Shown here: positions 25,534 to 38,400 of the stretch, piece by piece
How positions within the stretch are numbered: the stretch's first letter is position 1
Layout: every line of letters begins with the position of its first letter
Source: Voacanga thouarsii
Lineage: Eukaryota > Streptophyta > Magnoliopsida > Gentianales > Apocynaceae
Direction: 5' to 3'
NCBI GenBank assembly: GCA_026120185.1
Contig: JANUWF010001938.1
Coordinates: 620,001-684,000 of the forward strand
Length of the DNA stretch: 64,000 nucleotides
The notes under the pieces: generated by a model
Told to the model about the DNA's origin: nothing
The model's database searches: none
Seen by the model: the letters and a program-made list of their open reading frames with translations, nothing else
Made by a program: the position numbers and the translations under genes

Positions 25534-28500
25534 ATGCCAGGGATAGCATCGGCAGCAGCAGCTACAGCTACACAGAAAAATGATCATCAATTTACCAATG
25601 GAACGGCTTCGTTTAATACGCTGTCTTCAAGCAATGGGTTCTGGTCAAAGCATCGAGAAGACGTTTGCTATAATCAGCTTCAGAAGGTATCTAAATGGCT
25701 AATTAATTAGTTTATGTTTAATTCCAATATTAGCATAACTCTAAGCTTAATTCAATTTAATGGACTCTTTCATTGCAAAATCATGTCTGGGCTTGCTTTT
25801 CATTTGTAATTCAGTGGATTGGATCTCGCAGTCCAAATAATCGAATAATGTTCCTCAGATTTTAGATTTTAAGTCATGGGAATGTTTTTGGCAGTTGCTA
25901 TTGGTGTGTGATGTAGTTATTAGATCCATTTATGACCCAATTAACATTTTCTGGATTATGCATTATGGTGACACACTTAAAATACTAGCTCTTTGTTTCT
26001 CGGGGTATACTGAAATTTAAGCTCGCATTTACTGTTATATTCAGTAAAAGTTCTACATGCTTTTGAGTTTTCGACAAGGAGGAGAGTGGATTACTGCCTT
26101 GCCCATTTGTTGCCCAATCTGCCTAAATGATTTTTTTGGGGTGATTCTTCAAGTTGCTTAAAATTTGGGAGCTAAGAATCTCAGTCATGCTTGCTTTTTG
26201 GCCGATATAGAAGATTGGATGTCCTCTTTCATACGGCCAGATGGAGCGGTACTCTGTGATGTTTTCATAAATGTAAATAAATATATCTCCGTGTTGTTCT
26301 AATGTTAATGCTTTTATTTATTTAAAAAAAAAATCTTATGACCTAAGAAGATATATTTGTCTTGTTTTTTGAACTTTGTATGTTGTTGAATTTTAGTTAT
26401 GATAAATGACATAGAGAATTTAATTAATTATGTTGTAGTTTTGGAGTGAGTTATCTCCGCAAGCTCGGCAGGAGCTTCTGAGGATTGACAAGCAAACACT
26501 GTTTGAGCAAGCCCGTAAGAATATGTACTGTTCAAGGTGCAATGGATTACTGCTTGAAGGTTTTCTGCAGATTGTCATGTATGGGAAGTCTTTGCAGCAA
26601 GAGGGAATGGGCAATCACCATTCCATCAGATTTGGAGCCTTGAAAAATCAAAGTGATGGAGACTTGTGCATGGCTGATGGGAGTGAGGATGATATTCAAG
26701 ATCCATCTGTGCATCCTTGGGGAGGTCTCACAACAACACGAGATGGGATGCTCACCCTTTTAGACTGTTATCTTTATTCAAAGTCTCTTAAGGGCCTTCA
26801 AAATGTAATTCTTGGGTTGGTTCATTTTCTTCTGTTTCCTCTACTTCAACTGAGAACTGTGTGTGTTAGCTTAGATTTCCATTTGAAACAGGTCTTTGAC
26901 AGTGCACGAGCAAGGGAGCGTGAAAGGGAGTTGCTTTATCCTGATGCTTGTGGTGGTGGAGGACGAGGATGGATAAGTCAAGGAATGGCTGGATATGGCA
27001 GAGGGTATGGTACGAGAGAAACATGTGCTCTTCATACTGCTAGGCTTTCAGTTGACACATTGGTGGATTTTTGGTCAGCACTTGGAGAAGAGACCCGCCA
27101 ATCTCTACTTAGAATGAAGGAAGAGGATTTTATTGAAAGACTTATGTACAGGTTTGTCTAGGACTGCAGGTCTTTTGTCGTCTTAAACTCTTTTGCCTTT
27201 GCTTCGTGAACAACTAGAAACTACTTTTGTCTGGTTGTGCTGGTGCAAATAATTGCTACTGGGAAGTGTGATGTGAAATGTAGCCAGAAGGCACAATTAT
27301 TACAGAATTGGAAAACTACTTGTAGAATCAAATTTCCCAATAATGCCTGTTGAAGGTCTAATCTCGGGTTTTCCTGTTATGTTGCTTCTGGGAACATATC
27401 TCTCCAGCTCACACAAGTTGCTTAGTAGTTCAATTTTTGATTCCATTCTTAGCATCCACTGCAATTCTGGCTAACTAATAGATGACGTAGCCATCAGGAG
27501 GTGGGAAAGAGCCCTTATTGAGTTGTGCAAAAATAAAAATGATCTGCCATTTAGGGTGCCAAACTTTATTATGGTTACATGTACTGCAATTTTGCCAAAG
27601 TTTATATTAGTATTAGTTCTGGCATTGCTCACTTGGAGATAATGTGTGGTTACTTTTTTGTTTTTGTTTTTGTTTGAATGGATGGTTTAAAGATGTTGTC
27701 TGTTAACAAACCAAACAGGAACATTTTTTTTAATTTTTTTTTAACAACTACATCTAAATTTACTTAATTTCAGTTCAAAGAATTTATTTTGAACCTTTTT
27801 AGTTTTAAGTGGTGACTCTGAAATTTGGTGTTCTGACAAGGTGGGGTATGCTGTGCTCTTTGTAAATACACATTAGTGGTAGTAACAAAATCTTGGTTGC
27901 CCTTGGTTTTATGTTTAAGAGGATCCTTATCCTACATGTTGAATGTTGCTTCCTTTCGCTACTCTTGTTTGGATAAGTGCAGCTGCTAAAGAAGAATGTG
28001 TTTCTGTTTATTGTGGATGCTAGTTGCCTTATAATATTTTAGGTCTTTGGTAATCTTGCCCCTCAAATATTTCAACTTTTGCATCTGTACCCCTACTCTT
28101 ACAAAAAGCTCAGTTTTAAGCTTCGAATGTTTATAACTATACCCTTCTTTTACAACCTTATCAGTTTTACACTTTATAATAGTCTTGATATTACCCTTCA
28201 GTTTTAACAATGCGAGGGTAACATTAATCGCATTTAGGGTAACACAGATGCTATTTTGATGTTATGAGTGTAAACTTGATAATTTTTTAAAAGGAGGGGC
28301 GCAATAAGCAACATTAGAAGTGTAAAATTGAGATTTTTGTAAAAGGAGGGGTATGGTTGAAAAAAATTACAGCTTTTAGAGGGCAAAATTGCTAAGATTT
28401 CAAAAAAGGATCCTTGATATTCATATGGCTAGTGTTCTCTTTCTCCTTGCTACTCGGATTTTTAAGTTGAAGATGGGTCTTCTGCTTGCGTTGACAGATC

Positions 28501-30258
28501 TCGTAAATGCAATTATCGTGTTGCAGTTACTTCTCTAAAGCAAAACATGCATACATGTTACTAAGATGGAGAAGTTTTTTATTTCATGCATAGAAAAGTG
28601 TGTTGCATCAAACAAGTGTGGCTAGGAGGCATCAGGAAGACTAATTATTAGCCTAGGCTTCAAGATTCAATTGTGATGGTATCAAATCTCTCAATTAGAA
28701 GAATTGTGGTAGAATTGAATATCTAAACAAAGACACCAGGACACCATAAAATGAGTACATGTTATTGGCATGCGTTTTGGAAGTATTGCTCAAAAGAAGC
28801 TACTTTGCAACTCTCTCTCTCTCTCTTTTGTGTGTGTGTGTGTGTATCTGACAATCTTTCTTTGCCATTGAGTTTATGACACCAAAATGACTGCATTCTT
28901 CTCAAAAATAATAAACAAGGCTGTTTGTGCATATTACCTGCAATTAAGTCGCATGTTTCTTCAGGATTGACTTTTTCTGAGGTTCTTAGAGATCATCTTC
29001 CTTTTCCGGATCAGAAAGGAAAGAGACACACATTTTGGACATGCTGTAGAGTTGGATTAAGAATGAGAAAAGCAGTTTGAAATAAAAAGCAGAGGTGGAA
29101 CACTAGTGTTTAAGAAAAGATAAGAGTTGTTATACATTACCTGTGTGATAAGCATAAAAAAGAGCTGCTTCTTTCTTCTTTCATTTTGATCCACTAAATT
29201 GATGTAATTCCAGGAATTAGATATTTTAGGTTTTAAGATGAAGCCATTGTTAGCATTATTGCTTCAAGTCATTGGTGAGTTAGGCTTTCTGCATACTTTC
29301 TACGACATATTCTTCATCCTAGACCAAGAAAGCTAAAGAATCAACATATACTTTGGGCTTTTGCATTTATTCATGAAAGTTTTTGGGGGATGATATATTT
29401 AATTATGGTCATGCTATTAAATCATAAACAATCTCTTTTAATAATTCATTAATTAATTTGAGTTATGTCAATAATTTGAAATTTGCTATGGCTTTGGTTG
29501 AATTTGTTAAAATTTCAGATATTTGTTTTATTAATTGCATTTAGTAGGGAATCTAAAAGGTCTTTGCTTATCAAGAAAGTTGTATCCTGCAACAGATTTG
29601 ATAGCAAGAGGTTTTGTAGAGACTGCAGAAGGAACGTAATACGTGAGTTCAAGGAGCTTAAGGAACTAAAACGCATGAGGAGAGAAACTCGCTGCACCAC
29701 TTGGTTTTGTGTAGCAGATACAGCTTTCCAATATGAGGTTTGTTGTTCAAGCTTTTAGTCAAGACAGCTATTCACATAAATGAATATCTGTTCATCAAAT
29801 GTTAAATTATGATTCTTGATATTCTAATTGCAATCTGTATAACTTCATTTTCTTTCTTATCACCAGGTTTCTAATGATACAGTCCAAGCTGATTGGCATC
29901 AAACTTTTGTTGACACTTTTGGAACGTATCATCACTTTGAATGGGCAGTTGGAACTGCGGAAGGAAAATCCGATGTTTTGGAGTTTGAGAATGTTGGCTT
30001 GAGAGGAAGAGTTCAAGTACAAGGTCTTGATCTGAGTGGTCTGAACTCATGTTATATCACTCTAAGGGCATGGAAAATGGATGGCCGCTGCACTGAACTT
30101 TCTGTGAAAGCTCACGCATTGAAAGGGCAACACTGTGTACACTGCAGGCTTGTGGTTGGTGATGGTTTTGTCACTATTACTAGAGGGGAAAACATTAGAA
30201 GGTTTTTTGAGCATGCTGAGGAGGCTGAGGAAGAAGAGGTAGTCCAGTTCAGAGACCT

Positions 30259-30326
<68 letters not shown>

Positions 30327-33300
30327 CTATTTTCTATTTTTTAATATGTTAATTTTTCAGTTCATTTCATATACTTCCTTTTTGTTCTTGTTATCGAACT
30401 TTTGAACATTGTGCCCATCTTTAGGATGATGATTCCATTGACAAGGATGGAAATGAGATGGATGGAGAATGCTCCCGTCCTCAAAAACACGCGAAGAGTC
30501 CTGAACTTGCTCGGGAGTTTCTCCTTGATGCTGCAACTGTAATTTTTAAGGAGCAGGCATGTTTATAATTTTAAATTATTATGTTATCTTCTCTTGCCCA
30601 TGTTGACGGTGTTTATTTGTATGTTTAAATTATCGAATCTTATAATTACTATGTGAAGTTCTATGCTTCTTTTATCCCAAATACTGAGGTCTTATTTTTT
30701 CAAGTACACGAAAAAGACGGGTACATTCTAATTGTTAATAATACCCAATTTTCAAAGAATTGGAAAGTATGTTCTCTGCTATTATTCTCCTCAATGGACT
30801 TGCTAGATACAAGTATTAACCAAAATTTTCCTGTAAGAAGAGTCAAAACAACACAAGTAAAGCAAGGATGTTTGGGGCATTTTCACGGTCTTAAGCTTTT
30901 CATGCAGCTTTGTGCATGCAGATATGAGGCTATGCCTTAGATTCATTTTTCTTCCATCAAATATCTGCTTCACTTCCTGATAATTTTCTTATGTGAATGT
31001 TCCTGAATGTAGTCTGAAGTCCTCTTTATATGCAGGTTGAAAAAGCTTTCAGGGAAGGAACAGCACGCCAAAATGCTCACAGCATTTTTGTATGTCTTGC
31101 TCTGAAGTTGCTGGAGGAACGCGTTCATGTTGCATGCAAGGAAATTATTACCCTAGAAAAGCAGGTATTCTGCTGAATTGAAATATTTTAGAATTCTACC
31201 CAACATTGATTTACCATCTTTTTCCTGCGATTTGTATCTTCTCTATAGATAGGACACTCCTGATCCTCTCTTCAAAAATGTTTGGATAGATGAAACTTCT
31301 TGAAGAAGAAGAGAAGGAAAAGCGTGAAGAAGAAGAGCGTAAGGAACGTAGGAGAACAAAAGAAAGGGAAAAGAAGCTCCGGAGAAAGGAGAGATTAAGA
31401 GAAAAGGATAGAGAGAAGAAAGGTTCTGAACCAAATCAACATGCTCTGGTTACTGATACTTCAAAACAAGAATTAACAGCCAATGCCGATGAGGAGTTGA
31501 ATGCTATCAATAATGAGGGCTTTGCTGGCAAGACAGGGGAAGCTATTCTATCTGGGTCTCTATGCCCAGATGAAGTTCAAGATGAGCAGCTTTTGAATGG
31601 ATTTGTTCCTCTAGATATGCAAAACTTTTCTGATACTCCTGATGCAGATTATGTGAATACAAATGATGAGACCTCTGCTTTTTCAATCGATCATTTGAAA
31701 TATTCTCGTAGGAAGCTGAAGTTCCGTAAAGATTTTCAACAGGATGCATACCTGAAATGGTCTGACAGGCGAAGATATGCTGTGGCTTCAGAAAATGGAA
31801 ATATGGTTAGCAAATATGAAGCAAGACATCATGTTGATAACTTTGACACTTCAAGGAGCATTAATGGATTGAGTAAGCAGCTAAGAAATAATGCTTCAAA
31901 ATCCAATGTTAGAAATATAGGCCTCAAGTTTGGTGAGAAATTTCCTTGTTCCAGTGATAGGATAACTGACAGATATGACTCTCATGCTTGCAGTTGTAAT
32001 CAATACAATGATTACCGAGCAAAGATGGAGCCGCATTTGCCTAGAGTAGTTAGGGACAGTAGGTCTGTCAGCAAGTCTGAATCTGCCCAGGATACGTCTA
32101 AGCCATACTATCGCATAAACCACAATCAAGGTGAGTACATGCGTGAGAACCCTGGAAGATCCAAACACAAAATTAGTAATGCAAGCAATGCTTCTATTCG
32201 GGATTCAACTATCACTAAGAAAGTTTGGGAGCCAATGGAATCGCAGAAAAAGTACCCTCGAAGCAACTCGGATTCTGATGTCACATTGAGATCTTCTGCT
32301 TCCAAGAGTGATGCCACTGAATCGGATCAGGTTCCTGAATCATCCATTACAAGTAGTTCTGATGGAGTTACAGGGATATCAGTTCAAACCCATCACGGGG
32401 ACAAGGATTTACTGGAATCAAGAAGGTCTGACCCTGAAAATGAGGGAGACAGCCAAGATGGATTTAATCTGAAAAAAAAGTCTCTGCAATACAAGGAAGC
32501 AACAGATGAGGACAATGAACTGTGTTCTGTATCAAGATCTTTGCCTGGGACATTGGATTTACTAATGAGCAGCTCTTCTAATTCTGACAATTGCTCGTCC
32601 TGCCTCAGTGAGGGAGACAGCAACACTTTCTCTTCGAATCCCCAAAATACTGAATCTTCATCATCATCAGATTCAGAAGATGCCAGCCAAAATTCAGAAG
32701 GAAGAGATACTTCAGTCTGCCTTCAAAATGGCTTCAGTGTACACCAAGCAGATAAGATGGAAAAAAGGCAGATTGAAGATGTCGTGGAGCCCATTAAAAG
32801 CCAGATAGCTGATAGTCCAGGTACAGACTCCTGGAAGAATTTGCCTCTGAAAATCTCTCCCAGTAGTGAGAATGGAAAAGCAAACGCGAATGTTGGTGCT
32901 CAACCTCAAGTTGTGATTCCACCATTGCATAACCAGGGCATACACTTCCCAATTTTTCAAGCTCCTCCCATGGGTTACTATCATCATAGTCCAGTCTCTT
33001 GGCCAGCAGCTCCTACTAATGGATACATGGCATTTCCCCATCCCAACCACTATGTGTTTGCCAGCCCTTTTGGGTATAGTTTGAATGGGAGTACGCATTT
33101 CATGCAGTATGGTACCCTTCAGCATCTTAACCCTCCTATGCTTAATCGTAGTCATTTGCCTTCATTCCAGCCAGTTGGTCTGAACAATAGCCCAAAAATG
33201 AAGGAGCAGGTAAAGATCTCTAATGCAGGCATGCTTAAAGAAGCCCATCCTGAAGCAAATGTGCCGAGGGTGGTCTCAACTGGGCAGCAGCCAATTGAAA

Positions 33301-33575
33301 TGACTGCAAAAGCAGAGGCTGGGAAGAATGGGAAGTCTGACCAAGCTGATGTGGGAAATACAGGCTTCTCCCTTTTCCATTTTGGTGGCCCTGTGGCTCT
33401 TTCTACAGGATTCAAATCTGATCCTGTTTCTTTGAAGGAAGAAACTGTTGGGAATATATCTTCAAAATTGTCTGCGGATCACACTGAAGGTGATCAGGCC
33501 TGCAATAAGAAAAATTCTGTCGAAGAGTATAACCTGTTTGCAGCAAGTAATGGGATAAAGTTTTCATTTTACTGA
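25534..33575 (+). CDS. Conserved plant protein, NST1-like (1279 aa)
   Basis: I recognise this as the plant family often labelled stress response protein NST1-like; its biochemical role is not established. Exons: 25534-25686, 26439-26804, 26892-27151, 29596-29737, 29867-30238, 30425-30556, 31036-31164, 31290-33575, all in frame. The N-terminal half is highly conserved in type, with FWSELSPQARQELLRIDKQT, two CxxC-containing segments (MYCSRCNG at about 82; RFCRDCRRN after the third intron), HHFEWAVGTAEGKSD and HCVHCRLVVGDG. An acidic run precedes a KE/RK-rich coiled coil at about 519-560 (the KEREKKLRRKERL region). The last exon encodes a low-complexity tail of about 760 residues, rich in Ser, with a Pro/Tyr/His-rich stretch near PPMGYYHHSPVSWPAAP. 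The intron after 30556 uses a GC donor. ATG 25534 is the first in frame. Confidence 0.85.
28042..28405. mobile_element. Foldback MITE-like element in intron
   Basis: The two ends are imperfect inverted repeats of about 100 bp. The left arm runs through AATCTTGCCCCTC, then ATCTGTACCCCTACTCTTACA and AAGCTCAGTTTTA. The right arm, read in reverse complement, gives AATTTTGCCCTC, ACCATACCCCTCCTTTTACA and AATCTCAATTTTA. There is no coding capacity. It sits in the long intron 27152-29595 of the NST1-like gene. Confidence 0.6.
28811..28846. repeat. Compound CT/GT microsatellite
   Basis: A CT run followed by a GT run in the long intron of the NST1-like gene. Confidence 0.85.
30258..30324. repeat. CT microsatellite in intron
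   Basis: More than 25 CT units starting about 20 bp after the donor at 30239. The run may influence splicing of that intron or vary between alleles. Confidence 0.9.
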
Positions 33576-34421
33576 AATACTATTTGTTTAGAGGTGTGAG
33601 TGGTGGCTGTTTGAGATTTCAGTCCCTATTCTCTTCTGAGTGACGGAAACTTAAGTAACTCTGTAATCTGCTACAGAATAATCGTCCTCTGGAAATTTTA
33701 GCATCCTTTTTTTATGGCCAAGTTTTGATTGTTTTATTTTGTTTGATTTTCTTAGGAGCTCTTTCTTTTATATAGAGAGAAAAAGTTTGAGAATGATACA
33801 TATAGTGTTTGAAGATTTTCTGTATGAGATCAGCATTTTGAAATTAGTGGAGGATTTATTGGCAGTATCTCTTCTTGCAATTTCTGTAAAGAAGCATTCA
33901 TTTATATATTTTTGCTTCTCAAGTGGAATTTGCACGTATTATTGTACAGCTGAAGGTGCATTTTACAGTTCAGTGTCTTGTACCCATGCTTATCAATTCC
34001 TCGTGCATTACAGCACGAAACAGCGTCTATAGTTGATTATTGATTGATTGAGGCTTCGATTTCATTTTCCAGCAGTTACAGGGGACAAACAGCGTCTATA
34101 GTTTCTCTCAGTCGAATGCCAGTACAGAAACAGTTGGGACCAACCTCAGCACATCTCGAAGCTGCATGATGCTTTGTTTTTACACAAATAATCTCATGTT
34201 TGAGAGCTTTTAAGATTATCCCATATCTGTTCACATTTCAAAACCAGACTAAGCTACTATTCCAAGTCAGGGAGGGGTACGATCATCGTTAAAGTTTCTA
34301 GGTAACATTGTATTGCATAAACAACAAAGTCCAAAGGACTGAGATAACTTATGAATCATTTGCAAGTAGTAAAGAACTATTTCAATGCTTATGAGCCAGA
34401 GTATGGAACCACGCGAATGTA
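33576..34421. other. Convergent 3' regions
   Basis: 3' UTR of the NST1-like gene (+) meets the 3' side of the methyltransferase-like gene (-). No further gene was seen. Confidence 0.5.
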
Positions 34422-35449
34422 TTAACCAAAATTACTTTCCTTGAATTTCAATACTGCAAGGTAAAATCCAGGTTCATCTACAAATTTAACAGTGTGAAAG
34501 GAATAGTCAGCAGCAACACTTTGTAATGTCATCCTGTCTGGCAACTCTGAGAGTACAATATCAGGATATTGTTTCTTTTGCTCTTCAGCACCTTGTCTTC
34601 CTTGGGGATGACTGATGACAAGCCTTGCACCTGAACAATTCATAACCAGAAACATCAAGAACATTAATACAAGTCACAATTCATGCAGATACACCATCTC
34701 CCATCTCCTATTTATTTAATTCAACACTGAATGACAAATAAACTCTTTTTTACCGAAAACAAATGAAAAACCAGAAAGCTAAAAGAAATAGATGACAACA
34801 CCTTCAATAATTTGAAATTACCTGGCAAACAATGCTTGGCAAGTGTTTCGAGAACCTGTTCAAGCTCATAGGATAATCCAGGAATGAAGTACAGAAACAA
34901 AGCATCAAATGGTCCCCACTTCTCTGGTAAATAAATCAATTCTCCTTGCCAACACTTGATTTTGTCATATTTTTCTTTTATGCATGCTAATGTCAAAAGG
35001 GAGTCATGAACTACTAGCAATTGCTCACAAGGTGAAGAATTAACCACTCTGTCTACAAATCCTTCAGACCCAATAGAAATTAGTACTTTGGAAGTTTCTC
35101 CAATCTCGGCTGCAGAGATAATCCAGTCAGTCTTCTGGTTGTGCTGTTCCTCAGAATTTATTCCACCACTTTCAAGAAATGACCAATCCTTCTCCATTAA
35201 ATCTTCAAAGTTTATAACAGAAACTGTTCCTTCATTTGCAGGACCAACAGCACTAATTGTTGACAGAAGATTGGACATGGGTTTACTAAGAGAAATTTGA
35301 GAGAAGTTTAGAAAAACAGAAGAGTGTTGATTGCCATTAAAATAGTAGTGATCAAAGAAAGCATAGCGGGGCCGTAGACAGAGGAAATGTGATTGATGGA
35401 ATTTGGGTGAAAGTGGGAAGTAAGAGGAAGGCGAAAAGAAGGAACTCAT
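34422..35449 (-). CDS. SAM-dependent methyltransferase-like protein, probably organellar
   Basis: Two exons, 35449-34822 and 34630-34422, join through G/GT to give 278 residues. I place it in the class I SAM-dependent methyltransferase superfamily from general layout: a motif-I-like strand (KVLISIGSEGFVDRVV), acidic WGPFDALFLYFIP after the YLPEKW loop, and a C-terminal GFYLAVLKF strand. The glycine-rich SAM loop is not classic, so enzymatic activity is uncertain, and the substrate is unknown. The first 60 or so residues are Ser/Phe/Arg-rich with few acids (MSSFFSPSSYFPLSPKF), fitting a chloroplast transit peptide. The frame stays open upstream to 35557, but ATG 35449 best suits a targeting peptide. 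A leader intron reaching an exon near 36770 is possible (donor CCAAAG/GTATAA). Confidence 0.65.
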
Positions 35450-37199
35450 GAGGTAAACTAAGTTTAAAGTCCAGATGAAGATGTTTCTGGATGAGGCACT
35501 CCTATTATTGATCAGCTCTTTAACTGTAAGCCTAGAGTTTTTAGAGGGAAAGTGCAAATACTAGCCATCCATACACCCGAAATATCTTCAATTTTATGAT
35601 TTGCTCTGCCAGTACAGATAAAAACTTAGTAGATGTGATAGAGGAGATAAGATAACAACATTTCCCTTAAAACATGCACAACAAGATCAAAAACATTAAC
35701 CTTCATGTTTCACTTTTTCAACCATTGAAAATGGTACCTTGAGTTAGCGTCTTTGCATGGGAGAATTTAATTATGATGCCATGACCATGATTTACTACAG
35801 CTTTAGACAAGTTGAGATAACTATGAATACAGTCATACGACACCAACTAAACTGTCATCAAGTGAGATGAAATAAGAGGTTAACATTTGATTCTTCCAAA
35901 CGTACATCTAATTTAGCTCAATTGATTGGGAGGATACATATTTGTTATAACCTATTGCTTGCATAATGTAAAGGGTATGAAACTGCTATGGGACTAAAAG
36001 ATTTCATAGCACATCTTCTTTCTCAATCCCTTACTTTTATGGTTGAACAACAATCAAACACAATAAAGTATTCCCCCCATACATAATAGATTTCAAATAC
36101 TTATGGCAAAGTTGGTTGAAAAAAATTTGTGCAGTTTCCACATGGGATGGACAATAAGCCAATCAAATAGAAGTTCCGCTCTCTAAAGCTTAAAAAGCTG
36201 AAGTTTGGTTCCAAATTTTCGAAACATCTTCAATTTCCCTACAAAATCAAACTACACTTAAATAGCTAGGTTTTCAGCTATAGTTGACTCACTTACAGCA
36301 CCTTCTAACTTCAATTTGGCCCAACAGATTTGCAGTTCCAGAGACATATTCCAAACCCTTGCATGTCATCAACCAGTGACAAATGCAGATATTAATATGT
36401 CTATTACTTGAACACTTCAATTACACAGACAAGACAAAATGAAAACTTGAAAACAAGAAAATTAGAGCCAAAAATACATTCTTTTTAGAGTACCAAATGA
36501 GAATCTTTCTCTGAGGTTTACAAGATGCAAACTTTGTATAGACTACGGGGAGAAAAATTCATGCGGAAACACTGACACATTAAAACACAAACTGGTGCTA
36601 ATTGGACTGCCCACAATTATACTGTACACAACCAAATGCATATCTAAATATGCAGCTTTGCCTGTGAAATTTCTTTAACATGCTCATATAAGTAACGAAG
36701 AAAACAACAGAGAAAGCTCAGAGCAAAAGGCGATGAGAATTATACCTTTGGAGCTGAAATAGAGCAGCTAGCAAGGGTTATCTGCGGAATAGGAGGAAAA
36801 CTGCCAAAGAGGAAGGCTATTAGCTGGTAGAACTGAGGATTTGATTGGGCCCAATGAAGAGAGAGTAGGCCCACTAAGCCCAAACTGCCTCTTTGAAGTT
36901 GATCCAAATCCTAATTCCACTTCCGGACCATAGCAACGTGACATGATTTGTGTTAGAGAATCCAGGCCGCGCAATTGCGATACCAAAATATCGCGATCAT
37001 TTTATGACCGAGATTAAAAGCTACACAAATTTTACCGTAGTAAAGGTAAATTTTTTTAAAGGAATAATATTATTTTAATTATTTTAAAATTTATTCATCA
37101 AATCGAATATAATATTTATATAATTATATATAATATTCAAACAATTATATATAGTATTTATATAATTTATTGTTTAACTTTCGTACATCTAATTACATA
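35450..37199. other. Upstream region of methyltransferase-like gene
   Basis: Probably leader intron plus promoter of the minus-strand gene, then AT-rich DNA. No coding region was seen. Confidence 0.45.
36846..36885 (-). promoter_or_regulatory. Cluster of site II (GGCCCA/TGGGC) motifs
   Basis: TGGGCCCA, AGGCCCAC and AAGCCCAA occur within 40 bp, just upstream of the presumed transcription start of the minus-strand methyltransferase-like gene. Such TCP-bound site II elements are typical of promoters of genes for organellar and ribosomal proteins in plants. Confidence 0.5.
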
Positions 37200-37760
37200 A
37201 CGATTTAAGAGCAAAACACGATCGAATTCAATTGCAAAAACCCACCCCAACACTTGGAGGGGAGAAAAATCCATTTCTCCTGTTTTCTTACCAGATTCTA
37301 ACATTCCTACCATCTGTAGTTAATCGAACCATGCCTGAATTACACAAACATTGCCCATGTTTGGTGGATAGATCCGCGGAGTCAATCTCACGTATGAAAT
37401 ATCTTTGACGTATTGACAAAAATGGAAAAAGGTTTTAAAAAATTTCAGTTGAACCAAAAAGTAGAAAAAAAGAAAAGAAATTGAGAGATTAATTCAGAGG
37501 TATTTATAGAATCATTGAATTCACTATGATATTTTTTATATGAATTTATTGTAATATCTTAACAACTTAACTTACATTTGAAGTATATTTAGATTTATTA
37601 AATGTATCAAAATAATTACGTAATAAAACACCTTATAAGATACCTCTAATAATGTAAATTAAAATGGTCACATAAGGTGAATAAAAGGATTCTAAAGATC
37701 CTCAAAATCTTAAACATAAATGTCCTTAGGATTTTCACATGATACTTCTTCCCTCACGTC

Positions 37761-37768
37761 TATATAAA
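37761..37768 (+). promoter_or_regulatory. TATA box of small ORF copy A
   Basis: TATATAAA, 88 bp before the ATG at 37849, within a block (TATATAAACAAGTACC, then TTTTCATGTTTGCATTGCTT) that is nearly identical in copy B. Confidence 0.65.
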
Positions 37769-37848
37769 CAAGTACCTTTTCATGTTTGCATTGCTTCATA
37801 CTTGCACAACGTTGGGCAGAAGGCAGGCAGAGAAGGCAAAGGAAGAAG

Positions 37849-37986
37849 ATGGTGTACGACTTCAATTCTTTCATGAAGTTCTTGGTCTCACTTGTGGGCG
37901 GAGCCTCGTTTCAGAATGCTTTTCTCAAGGATTTCTGCCTGCAAACAGAGAAAACAAAGATGGCTGCTTCTGATATTTCAGCATAA
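37849..37986 (+). CDS. Small 45-aa peptide, copy A (function unknown)
   Basis: An uncharacterised small ORF, not recognised as any known peptide family. It begins MVYDFNSFMKFLVSLVGGAS and has an amphipathic or hydrophobic centre (residues 8-29), one Cys at 30 and a Lys-rich, then acidic, C-terminus. No cleavable signal peptide is evident, though the centre could bind membranes. The case for coding is comparative. Copy B at 41518 has the same length, no indels, the same start and stop, and 33 of 45 identical residues. By hand count there are 12 replacement and 7 silent codon differences, fewer replacements than random drift should give. A TATA box precedes it by 88 bp. It could instead be part of a non-coding transcript. 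Confidence 0.55.
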   Translation: MVYDFNSFMKFLVSLVGGASFQNAFLKDFCLQTEKTKMAASDISA

Positions 37987-38261
37987 CATGGCTGGTAGGG
38001 CGAAACAAAGAATCATGTATACTAGTCTAGATCACATTATAGAATAAGATTTTGTCTTTCTTCTTCATGTAGTGCAATTTCAATGCATCAATTTCTTCAT
38101 TCCAATAGCATATGAATACTTCAGAAACGATGTTCATTTGCATATATCTGGAAAACATAAATGATTATATGACTATGTCAAGGAAGTATACACGATATAA
38201 TTACCACTTTGCCGTTGTGAAAATTCCTCAAAACAAGAAACGGAAGTGACCAATGAAATAA

Positions 38262-38400
38262 GCAGACCTCAACGAAGTAGAGAACCCCAAATGCATCGGT
38301 TCTGACGGTGTCAAACCTTTGGTTTATGATGATGCCTTAGGACCAGATATGTTAGTTTCTGCAATACCTATAAAATATTTCAAATGGTAATGGTTCAGCT
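38262..38400 (-). pseudogene. MTP relic (exon 6-like) in unit A
   Basis: On the minus strand this matches exon 6 of the intact transporter at 43514-43647: the sequence for QKLTYLV, a degenerate HHH stretch, RFDTVR, and a frame for AFGVLYFVE. The frame is disturbed between the two parts, and neighbouring exons are lost. Confidence 0.75.

Noticed and set aside
26523..27161. Single 212-codon frame through exons 2 and 3 of the NST1-like gene
   Set aside because: It reads through the 87-bp intron 26805-26891, which has proper splice sites. Splicing gives the conserved protein.
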